From Campylobacterales bacterium (GTDB lineage: Bacteria > Campylobacterota > Campylobacteria > Campylobacterales > QNZT01), in the NCBI GenBank assembly GCA_027056215.1, contig JALULO010000289.1, positions 1-5,306 of the forward strand: a DNA stretch of 5,306 nucleotides, read 5' to 3'. The position numbers and the translations under genes were made by a program. Of the stretch, positions 1-5,306 are shown piece after piece (position 1 is the stretch's first letter; every line of letters starts with the position of its first letter). The notes under the pieces were generated by a model. The model saw only the letters and a program-made list of their open reading frames with translations, was not told the DNA's origin and did not search any database.

Positions 1-977
1 TAAAGCTCTATACATTGATCTACAATCGTTTTATCGCATCACAGATGACCGATGCTATCTTTGAGTCGCAGTCTATCATCTTTGCGTCAAACAGTGGTAA
101 GTTTAAAGCAACGGGTCGAAAGCTTGTATTTGATGGTTTTTATAAAGTCCTTGGCACGGGCGATAAGGATAAATTGCTTCCTGATTTGAAAGAGGGGCAA
201 GATATAGACCTTAGTGAACTCAAAGCCAATCAACACTTTACAGAACCACCATCACGTTACTCTGAAGCAAGTTTGATTAAGAAACTAGAGTCTTTGGAGA
301 TAGGTCGTCCTTCTACATACGCACCAACTGTTTCACTATTGACTGCGAGAAATTATATCGAGATAGAAAAAAAGCAGTTGATTCCAACAGAGATTGCATT
401 TAAAGTGATTGAGATGCTTGAAGAGCATTTTAAGGATATTGTAAACAGTAGTTTTACAGCGAAGTTAGAAGAAGAGTTGGATGAGGTTGCTGAGGGCACA
501 AAAGATTGGCAAAAATTGCTTTGGGATTTTTACAATCCATTTATAGCCGAGATAGAAAGTGGTAAGAAAAATATCAAAAGTCAAAAAGTTGCTATTCCTA
601 CGGGTGAGAAGTGTCCTCAGTGTGGTGAAGAGTTGTTACGAAGAAAAGGACGTTATGGTGAGTTTATCGCTTGTAGTGGCTTTCCAAAGTGTAAATACAC
701 GCAAAATGTTGATGGTACGGAAAAAGAAAAAAAAGTTTTGCCTGTACTTGAAGGTGTGAAGTGTCCTGAGTGTGGTAGTGGGATCGTTGAGAGAAAATCA
801 CGTCGTGGCAAGTTTTACGGCTGTTCTGCTTATCCAAAATGCAAATTTATCTCTACCTATGAGCCGACTAATAAAAAGTGTCCGGCAGAGGGGTGTGGCT
901 ATATCATGGCAAAAAGAACATTTCGTAAAAAAGAGATTTATGAATGCATAAAGTGTAAACATCGTGAAGATGCCTGA
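1..977 (+). CDS. topA: DNA topoisomerase I, type IA (C-terminal part, cut by window edge)
   Basis: This is the 3' part of the enzyme that relaxes negative supercoils by cutting and resealing one DNA strand. The reading frame is open to the left edge (codons from base 3, encoding KLYT just before LIYNRFIASQM), so the start and the catalytic tyrosine lie outside. Visible family marks are the LIYNRFIASQM segment and the late core motif ASLIKKLE..GIGRPSTYAPT-like stretch (here SLEIGRPSTYAP, about 270-330). Three C-terminal four-cysteine zinc ribbons follow: Cys pairs at about 612-692 (CPQC...CSGFPKC), 762-842 (CPEC...CSAYPKC) and 879-956 (CPAEGC...CIKC). The first two are near copies of each other; the third has a wider first pair and a tighter second pair. 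The zinc ribbons bind single-stranded DNA in characterised homologues. The TGA stop lies inside the start region of bioB, so translation of the two genes is probably coupled. Identification is secure; only the N-terminal portion is unseen. Confidence 0.97.
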   Translation, partial: KLYTLIYNRFIASQMTDAIFESQSIIFASNSGKFKATGRKLVFDGFYKVLGTGDKDKLLPDLKEGQDIDLSELKANQHFTEPPSRYSEASLIKKLESLEIGRPSTYAPTVSLLTARNYIEIEKKQLIPTEIAFKVIEMLEEHFKDIVNSSFTAKLEEELDEVAEGTKDWQKLLWDFYNPFIAEIESGKKNIKSQKVAIPTGEKCPQCGEELLRRKGRYGEFIACSGFPKCKYTQNVDGTEKEKKVLPVLEGVKCPECGSGIVERKSRRGKFYGCSAYPKCKFISTYEPTNKKCPAEGCGYIMAKRTFRKKEIYECIKCKHREDA

Positions 978-1821
978 TAAAACTATCTTTTTATGTGCGA
1001 TCAGCAATATTTCTAGCGGTAGCTGTAGTGAAGATTGTACATTTTGCACGCAAAGTGCTAGATATAAAGCTGATATAGAGCGTTATAAATATAAATCTAT
1101 AGAAGCTATTGTGGATGAAGCTGTCATGGCTCGTCAAAATAGGGCGATAGGATTTTGTTTGGTAACTGCTGGTAAGGGTATGACTGAAAGTAAACTTGAT
1201 TTTGTGTGTGAAGCAGCAAGAGCAGTGAAGAAAAAAGTACCTGATCTAAATCTTATCGCTTGTAATGGCACAGCAAGTGTTGATGATATGAAAGCATTAA
1301 AAAAAGCCGGTATCAGTAGTTACAATCACAACTTAGAGAGTTCACGTAGTTATTATCCAAAGATTTGTACAACACATGATTGGGATGAGCGTTATCAAAC
1401 GTGTCTCAATGCCAAAAGTACAGGGCTTGATTTGTGTAGTGGTGGTATCTTTGGGATGGGTGAATCAAGTGATGATCGTATATCTATGATCAAATCACTT
1501 AAAGAACTCTCCCCTGTATCAATAGCGATAAACTTTTTTCATCCAAATGAAGCACTGCCTATCAAAGAAAATATGCTTGATATAGAAACTTCTTTAGAAC
1601 TTATACGTTATACAAAAGAGCAACTTAACGATTCCATGATCATGGTTGCCGGTGGGCGTGAGCGGATGTTTGGTGAAAGACAAAGTGAGATATTTGAGGC
1701 TGGAGCAAATTCTATCGTGATAGGTAACTATTTAACGACTAAAGGAAATGCACCTGATAAAGATATTTTATTGTTAGAATCTTTGGGGTTACGTATAGCA
1801 CAAAATTGTCATGACAAATGA
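970..1821 (+). CDS. bioB: Biotin synthase, radical SAM, short form
   Basis: Converts dethiobiotin to biotin by radical-SAM sulfur insertion, the last step of biotin synthesis. From ATG 970 the protein is 283 residues, clearly shorter than the E. coli enzyme (346), as is usual for Campylobacterota. The radical-SAM cluster motif CSEDCTFC gives Cys19, Cys23 and Cys26. The family motif YNHNLES lies at about 118-124 and CSGGIFGMGE at about 156-165. Cys63, Cys98 and Cys156 match the three cysteine ligands of the auxiliary [2Fe-2S] cluster (E. coli Cys97, Cys128, Cys188). The fourth ligand, E. coli Arg260, aligns with Met225 here (MVAGGRE versus RLSAGRE). A GTG at 964 is in frame and would add two residues; I prefer ATG 970 because the protein then begins MPDKTIFLC, close to the cluster domain. 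There is no clear Shine-Dalgarno sequence for either start. The gene overlaps topA by 8 bases and the antiporter gene by 11. No other bio genes are nearby. Confidence 0.95.
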   Translation: MPDKTIFLCAISNISSGSCSEDCTFCTQSARYKADIERYKYKSIEAIVDEAVMARQNRAIGFCLVTAGKGMTESKLDFVCEAARAVKKKVPDLNLIACNGTASVDDMKALKKAGISSYNHNLESSRSYYPKICTTHDWDERYQTCLNAKSTGLDLCSGGIFGMGESSDDRISMIKSLKELSPVSIAINFFHPNEALPIKENMLDIETSLELIRYTKEQLNDSMIMVAGGRERMFGERQSEIFEAGANSIVIGNYLTTKGNAPDKDILLLESLGLRIAQNCHDK

Positions 1822-2971
1822 TGTTTCGATTATTGTTACACTTTCTATCATCATATTTATATCTCCCTATATTTCTAGGGTTATAAAAATTCCTACAACC
1901 CCTGTTGAAATCGTCCTTGGTACGGTGATGGGGTATTTCCATTTTTTAGGAGAAAATCATCTTTTTGAGTTAATCGCAGAAGTTGGATTTTTTTATCTGA
2001 TGTTTCTTGCCGGAACAGAGGTCAATCTAAAACTATTACTTTCTTTGGATCGCAAGATCAAATCATTGGGTATGATCTATCTCTCTTTGTTGTATCTATT
2101 TTCTTTTTTTATTGTTAAATTATTTGATTTTGATACGATATTTACAGTTTTTTTACCTTTGATTTCTGTTGGATTGATTATCACGCTTTATAAAGAGTTT
2201 GATAAAGATACAAAATGGTTAAATCTTTCCATGCAAGTTGGTGTTTTGGGTGAGTTGGTTAGTATCATAGCTTTAACAGTAACCGGAGCTGTGCTAAATC
2301 ATGGTTTGGGTGTGAAGCTTTACGAAACATTGGGTTTACTGATAATCTTTTTGGTAGTGTTAGCAATCATCTTTAAACTCTTTCGTGTGCTGTTTTGGTG
2401 GTATCCTGAGTTTAAAACTTATTTGATTCCTCTTTATTCAGATAAAGATGAAAAAGATATTCGTCTCTCTATGGCACTCTTTTTTTTGATGATTGCGGTT
2501 ATGTTGCTTTTAGATCTTGAGATAGCATTTGGTGCTTTTATAGCGGGTGTGTTTATAGCTACTTTTTTTGAACATCATCATGAGTTACCACATAAACTTT
2601 CTACTTTTGGTTTTGGTTTTCTTGTTCCTATCTTTTTTGTTTATACCGGGTCAACTTTTGAGTTACAATATCTTACAGAAGAGGGGTTGGTTCTACAAGC
2701 ACTTTTGATAACATTTTCTATGATACTTGTACGAGTATTGGCAAGTGTATCATTTTATAAATCATTGAGTTTTAAAGAATTGATACTTTTTGCACTTTCA
2801 CATTCTATGCCTTTAACACTTTTGGTAGCGATTGCTGCACTCGGTTACCATAGTAATAAAATTACCCAATTTGAATATTTTGCATTTATTTTAGCAAGCT
2901 TATTTGAAGTGATTATTGTTACGATAAGTATAAAAGCAGTTGCTGTTTATGGTAAAAAAGTTATAAGATAG
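1811..2971 (+). CDS. CPA2/Kef-type monovalent cation:proton antiporter, membrane domain only
   Basis: A 386-residue, very hydrophobic inner-membrane protein with about 12-13 predicted membrane segments (roughly 5-23, 30-45, 54-77, 86-104, 106-127, 142-162, 171-195, 217-234, 236-253, 265-281, 292-313, 323-345, 353-380). Family marks are FLAGTEVN (65-72), GAFIAGVF (241-248) and the VPIFFVYTG stretch (272-280), all typical of the sodium/hydrogen exchanger fold of CPA2 and Kef proteins. It ends six residues after the last helix (YGKKVIR), so it lacks the cytosolic nucleotide-binding (RCK/TrkA-N) domain of KefB and KefC. The position that carries the ion-binding aspartate in KefC (LLFQD) reads VLGE here, placing Glu148 in that role. 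It probably exchanges Na+ or K+ for H+, but the ion cannot be told from sequence. ATG 1811 overlaps the end of bioB and has no good ribosome binding site, suggesting coupling. The 3' end overlaps the opposing AMIN gene. Confidence 0.88.
   Translation: MTNDVSIIVTLSIIIFISPYISRVIKIPTTPVEIVLGTVMGYFHFLGENHLFELIAEVGFFYLMFLAGTEVNLKLLLSLDRKIKSLGMIYLSLLYLFSFFIVKLFDFDTIFTVFLPLISVGLIITLYKEFDKDTKWLNLSMQVGVLGELVSIIALTVTGAVLNHGLGVKLYETLGLLIIFLVVLAIIFKLFRVLFWWYPEFKTYLIPLYSDKDEKDIRLSMALFFLMIAVMLLLDLEIAFGAFIAGVFIATFFEHHHELPHKLSTFGFGFLVPIFFVYTGSTFELQYLTEEGLVLQALLITFSMILVRVLASVSFYKSLSFKELILFALSHSMPLTLLVAIAALGYHSNKITQFEYFAFILASLFEVIIVTISIKAVAVYGKKVIR
2947..2971. other. Tail-to-tail overlap of two convergent coding regions
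   Basis: The last 25 bases of the antiporter gene (+ strand, stop TAG 2969-2971) are also the last 25 bases of the AMIN gene (- strand, stop TAA 2949-2947). The same DNA encodes the antiporter tail YGKKVIR and the AMIN-protein tail YLITFLP. There is no intergenic space, and I see no GC-rich hairpin followed by a T-run on either strand close by. The two transcripts must therefore run into the opposite gene or end by another mechanism such as Rho. Confidence 0.85.
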
Positions 2972-3540
2972 CCGTATGAAGTATGTTTGATTTTATAGTG
3001 CTTTTTTATCTTTAAAAGAAAAGTTATTCTATAAAAGCATGGATGTGTCCCAATCTCAAATCCTTTAATATACTGAGATCGAATATCTTTTTTGAATGAT
3101 TTATAAATAACAAAATCATTTCCGAAATCAAGTACCAAGCGATTTGGTTTTTGTAAGTGTAATGGTTTTAAAAGCAAATCTTGAGTTTTTATTTTGATAT
3201 GATTGGATTTTATATATACCTTTAAAGTGGTATTCGTATATATTTGTATATATTTTTTTTTATGGATATATGTCGTTTTTTTAGGTTTAATATAAGGTTT
3301 TAATACTGTTTTGATATGGCTCTTTTGTGTAGATACGAGTGGTTTTATGATGGTTGTGTTTATCTCAAGATTGATTTCCTTTTTAATAACGACTTGAATA
3401 GGTTTAGGTTTAAAATCTGGTATAGGAATTGGCTTATGTAAAGATTCCTGTTGATCTTGCTCTACGGGACAAAAGGGATTATCACGAGCTTCGAGAAAAG
3501 TTATACATATTAGCAAAAGTAAGATCAATGATTTAATCAT
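2947..3540 (-). CDS. Secreted AMIN-domain protein
   Basis: A 197-residue protein with an N-terminal signal peptide (MIKSLILLLLICITFLEA, likely cut after Ala18, leaving RDNPF, a start common in Campylobacterota periplasmic proteins). A proline- and lysine-rich spacer follows (about 35-95), then a C-terminal beta-rich region (about 97-197) with the AMIN hallmark RLVLDFGNDF (134-143) and a late segment FYRITFLL (169-176). AMIN domains in AmiC and in secretins bind peptidoglycan and target proteins to the septum or the envelope. No amidase or secretin domain is attached, so this is a stand-alone AMIN protein of unknown exact role. ATG 3540 is preferred over the upstream in-frame TTG at 3549, because AAAGG at 3550-3554 is 9 bases before the ATG but directly abuts the TTG. 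It overlaps the preceding FtsB-like gene by 8 bases. Composition is strikingly AT-rich and the product is strongly basic (31 Lys in 197). The AMIN call rests on pattern resemblance plus gene order. Confidence 0.8.
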   Translation of the reverse strand: MIKSLILLLLICITFLEARDNPFCPVEQDQQESLHKPIPIPDFKPKPIQVVIKKEINLEINTTIIKPLVSTQKSHIKTVLKPYIKPKKTTYIHKKKYIQIYTNTTLKVYIKSNHIKIKTQDLLLKPLHLQKPNRLVLDFGNDFVIYKSFKKDIRSQYIKGFEIGTHPCFYRITFLLKIKKHYKIKHTSYGYLITFLP

Positions 3541-3829
3541 CGTTATCAACCTTTGTACTAGATTCAGGTAATAAACTTTTTAGTTCAAATAATTTTTTTT
3601 GTAATCGTGCATTTTGATAACTTAAGTGATCAATGTTTTGTGACAAATTTTTTTGTTCTTTTTGCAAAGACCAAAGCACTTCAAGAGAGTTCTTGCCAAA
3701 AAGCGTATCACCGATATATATAGCCGCAAGTAAAACTGATAAAATAAGAAATAAAATCTGTAAGAAAGAGAAGCTTTGATCTCCCTCTTGTACAGATCTT
3801 TCTACGATTTCATCGGTTATTGTACTCAT
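3533..3829 (-). CDS. FtsB/DivIC-like septum formation initiator protein
   Basis: A 98-residue protein with a short, partly acidic N-terminal tail (1-19), one membrane helix (about 21-40) and a following coiled coil (about 48-87, with repeated Leu, Ile and Gln spacing such as LWSLQKEQKNLSQNI). This is the layout of FtsB/DivIC: a bitopic protein with its C-terminus in the periplasm, which in E. coli joins FtsL and FtsQ to activate septal wall synthesis by FtsWI. There is no catalytic motif, and similarity to such short proteins is weak in sequence, so the call rests on architecture and on its place right after eno, the same adjacency as in gammaproteobacteria (eno-ftsB). ATG 3829 shares its first base with the eno stop (TAATG). 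The only purine-rich stretch, GGAG, is 16 bases upstream, too far for a normal site, so translation is probably by re-initiation after eno. Other coiled-coil membrane proteins cannot be excluded. Confidence 0.75.
   Translation of the reverse strand: MSTITDEIVERSVQEGDQSFSFLQILFLILSVLLAAIYIGDTLFGKNSLEVLWSLQKEQKNLSQNIDHLSYQNARLQKKLFELKSLLPESSTKVDNDD
3550..3554 (-). promoter_or_regulatory. Ribosome binding site of the AMIN-domain gene
   Basis: AAAGG on the - strand, inside the end of the FtsB-like gene. It is 9 bases before ATG 3540 and directly next to the alternative TTG at 3549. The spacing decides in favour of the ATG and hence a 197-residue protein beginning with the signal peptide MIKSLILLLL. 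Confidence 0.6.
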
Positions 3830-5097
3830 TATGAAAAGAGAATAGCTCCAGGATATTCACTAAAACCAAGCTCTTTTTCTATCTCTAGCAAGCGGTTATA
3901 TTTAGCTGTTCTTTCACCTCTAGCTGTTGATCCTGTTTTGATCTCTCCAGTATTTAGTGCTACAGCAAAATCAGCGATAAACGCATCTTCACTTTCACCA
4001 CTTCTGTGACTCATCACACATTTGTAGCCATTTCTTTGGGCAAGACGTACTGTATCCATCGTTTCTGTAACAGATCCGATTTGATTTGGTTTAATCAAAA
4101 TAGAATTTGCGATATCTTTATCGATACCTTCTTGTAAGATTTTTTCATTGGTTACAAAAAGATCATCTCCTACAAGTTGTATCTTGTCTACCAACTTTTC
4201 GGTTAAAACTTTCCAACCATCCCAATCATCTTCACTAAGACCATCTTCGATAGAAACGATAGGATATTTTTCGCACAAATCAACATAATAATCCACAAGT
4301 TCTTCCGCGCTTACTATTCTGTCTTCTGACTCAAGTTTATAGCCGCCATCTGTCACAAGTTCACTGCTGGCAATGTCTAGTGCGATAGCGATATCTTTAC
4401 CTGGCGTATAACCAGCTTTTTCGATAGCTTTCATGATGACTTGAATCGGTTCTTCATTGTTTTTGAGATTTGGTGCAAATCCGCCTTCATCGCCAAGTGC
4501 AGTACTTTCACCCATATCAGCGATGATGTTTTTAAGATTATGATAAACTTCAGATGAAGCTCTGAGTGCTTCACTAAATGAATCAAAGTTTAGTGGCATG
4601 ATCATATACTCTTGAAAATCAACACTGTTATTTGCATGACTTCCACCGTTTATGATATTGAACATAGGGGCAGGCATAGTCATAGCATTGCTACCACCGA
4701 GGTATCTGTAAAGTGGTATACCCAGACTTTGTGCAGCTGCACGTGCGACTGCCATAGATACACCAAGTACAGCGTTTGCACCAAGGTTTTCATAGTTGTC
4801 ACTACCATCAAGCTCTTTCATGATTGCATCTACTTCAGCTTGATTAAAAGGACTGATACCGATCAATTCATCTGCGATTTTTGTATTTACATTGTCACAG
4901 GCTTTTAATACACCTTTACCCATATAGCGGGCATCACCATCTCTTAGTTCAAGCGCTTCTCTCTTTCCTGTACTTGCACCACTTGGCACGATCGCATTTG
5001 CAGTTGTTCCATCACTTAGTGTTACTGTTGCACGTACTGTTGGATTTCCTCTACTGTCGAGGACTTCATCCGCATAAATATCATCTATATATACCAT
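3829..5097 (-). CDS. eno: Enolase (phosphopyruvate hydratase)
   Basis: Interconverts 2-phosphoglycerate and phosphoenolpyruvate in glycolysis and gluconeogenesis; cytoplasmic, Mg-dependent. The 422-residue length is normal for bacterial enolases and the gene is complete. Landmarks in order are VLDSRGNPTV (12-21), the mobile loop SGASTGKRE (39-47), NIINGGSHANN (148-157, with His154), GDEGGFAP (202-209, general acid/base Glu204) and the signature ILIKPNQIGSVTET (333-346, general base Lys336), followed by SHRSGE (363-368). The Mg ligands are Asp241, Glu284 and Asp311, all present, so the enzyme should be active. The start ATG follows recA by only three bases, and an AAGGAG at 5109-5114 inside the last recA codons serves it. 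The stop overlaps the start of the FtsB-like gene by one base. Co-transcription with recA is likely. In autotrophic Campylobacterota enolase mainly serves gluconeogenesis, but this is inference from lineage. Confidence 0.98.
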   Translation of the reverse strand: MVYIDDIYADEVLDSRGNPTVRATVTLSDGTTANAIVPSGASTGKREALELRDGDARYMGKGVLKACDNVNTKIADELIGISPFNQAEVDAIMKELDGSDNYENLGANAVLGVSMAVARAAAQSLGIPLYRYLGGSNAMTMPAPMFNIINGGSHANNSVDFQEYMIMPLNFDSFSEALRASSEVYHNLKNIIADMGESTALGDEGGFAPNLKNNEEPIQVIMKAIEKAGYTPGKDIAIALDIASSELVTDGGYKLESEDRIVSAEELVDYYVDLCEKYPIVSIEDGLSEDDWDGWKVLTEKLVDKIQLVGDDLFVTNEKILQEGIDKDIANSILIKPNQIGSVTETMDTVRLAQRNGYKCVMSHRSGESEDAFIADFAVALNTGEIKTGSTARGERTAKYNRLLEIEKELGFSEYPGAILFS

Positions 5098-5100
5098 TTC

Positions 5101-5306
5101 TTATTTGTCTCCTTTTTCTTCAGTCTGGTTTTTTGTACCAATACCCATAGCACTTTTTATACCATCTTCGATCTCTTGCGCTAAAGCAGGATCTTCTTTT
5201 AGCAATGCTTTAACATTTTCACGTCCTTGACCTAGCTTTTTATCACCATAACTAAACCATGCACCACTTTTGTCTACGATATCAAGTTTAACACCATAGT
5301 CAACAA
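5101..5306 (-). CDS. recA: RecA recombinase (C-terminal end, cut by window edge)
   Basis: The last 67 residues of RecA, the DNA-strand exchange and SOS co-protease ATPase, read on the - strand into TAA at 5103-5101. The visible protein starts VDYGVKLDIVDKSGAWFSYG and continues through KKLGQGRENVKALLKEDP to the tail KNQTEEKGDK. The GAW(Y/F)SY and (I/L)GQG(R/K)xN segments are hallmarks of the RecA C-terminal domain. The final tail is short, with mixed charge, and lacks the long acidic tail of E. coli RecA that tempers DNA binding. The Walker motifs and DNA-binding loops lie beyond the right edge, as does the promoter. The gene sits three bases upstream of eno and carries the eno ribosome binding site in its last codons, so the two are very likely co-transcribed. 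Confidence 0.96.
   Translation of the reverse strand, partial: VDYGVKLDIVDKSGAWFSYGDKKLGQGRENVKALLKEDPALAQEIEDGIKSAMGIGTKNQTEEKGDK
5109..5114 (-). promoter_or_regulatory. Ribosome binding site of eno, inside recA
   Basis: AAGGAG on the - strand, 11 bases before the eno ATG at 5097. It is embedded in the Lys-Gly-Asp codons at the end of recA, so ribosomes finishing recA would pass over it. It is the best Shine-Dalgarno match at any gene start in the window, which fits the high expression expected of enolase. Confidence 0.75.

Noticed and set aside
964..966. GTG at 964 as the start of bioB.
   Set aside because: Adds only two residues, lacks a ribosome site, and ATG 970 gives a compact start; not fully excluded.
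559..1049. Alternative frames over topA and the topA/bioB junction (559-759 +, 798-1049 -).
   Set aside because: They lie wholly over the conserved zinc ribbons of TopA and the radical-SAM motif of BioB in other frames; shadow frames.
1739..1942. Open frame on the - strand over the bioB/antiporter junction.
   Set aside because: Antisense to two well-supported overlapping genes, no known domain, no ribosome site.
2999..3040. Imperfect inverted repeat (TGCTTTTTTAT ... ATAAAAGCA) near the operon collision point, considered as a terminator.
   Set aside because: AT-rich stem, mismatched arm lengths, 21-base loop, and inside the AMIN coding region; expected by chance at this base composition.
3236..3256. 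Direct repeat GTATATATTT twice followed by a T-run, considered as a regulatory or phase-variable tract.
   Set aside because: Encodes a plain Lys/Tyr/Ile stretch within the AMIN gene; the repeat is only two units and there is no sign of a frame change.
3776..4009. Open frame on the + strand across the eno/FtsB-like junction.
   Set aside because: Low-complexity Ser/Leu/Ala product antisense to conserved enolase C-terminus; no start signal.
4612..5150. Two open frames on the + strand opposite eno and recA (4612-4908 and 4881-5150).
   Set aside because: They are antisense to highly conserved enolase and RecA coding sequence, have His/Cys/Leu-rich shadow composition and no ribosome site or recognisable domain.

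Overview
The window is wall-to-wall housekeeping sequence from a bacterium that is very probably a member of the Campylobacterota (Epsilonproteobacteria). The pointers are the low G+C content, the short Campylobacterota-style biotin synthase, the ENPF/DNPF-type start of the mature AMIN-domain protein, the linkage topA-bioB, and the order recA-eno-small coiled-coil gene-AMIN gene. I cannot fix the genus; a free-living Sulfurimonas-like lineage is a guess from gene style only.

Layout: two gene strings converge near position 2960. On the + strand, the 3' part of topA (DNA topoisomerase I, 1-977) is followed by bioB (biotin synthase, 970-1821) and a CPA2/Kef-type cation:proton antiporter gene (1811-2971). 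Each gene overlaps the next by 8 to 11 bases. On the - strand, reading from the right edge, come the 3' end of recA (5306-5101), eno (enolase, 5097-3829), an FtsB/DivIC-like septum protein (3829-3533) and a secreted AMIN-domain protein (3540-2947). These are joined by a 3-base gap, a 1-base TAATG junction and an 8-base overlap. The two strings overlap tail to tail by 25 bases, so essentially no base in the window is non-coding. Promoters for both strings must lie outside it or inside upstream genes.

Functionally the - strand string mixes recombination and repair (RecA), glycolysis (Eno) and cell envelope or division (FtsB-like protein, AMIN protein). The eno-ftsB adjacency is also found in gammaproteobacteria, which supports the division assignment of the small protein. 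The + strand string mixes DNA topology, cofactor synthesis and ion homeostasis, with no obvious common pathway; tight packing and translational coupling seem to be what joins them. I see no mobile element, CRISPR array, RNA gene or defence system. The points most worth a second look are an apparent loss of one auxiliary-cluster ligand in BioB, a non-standard TM5-type acidic site in the antiporter, and the unterminated convergent overlap.
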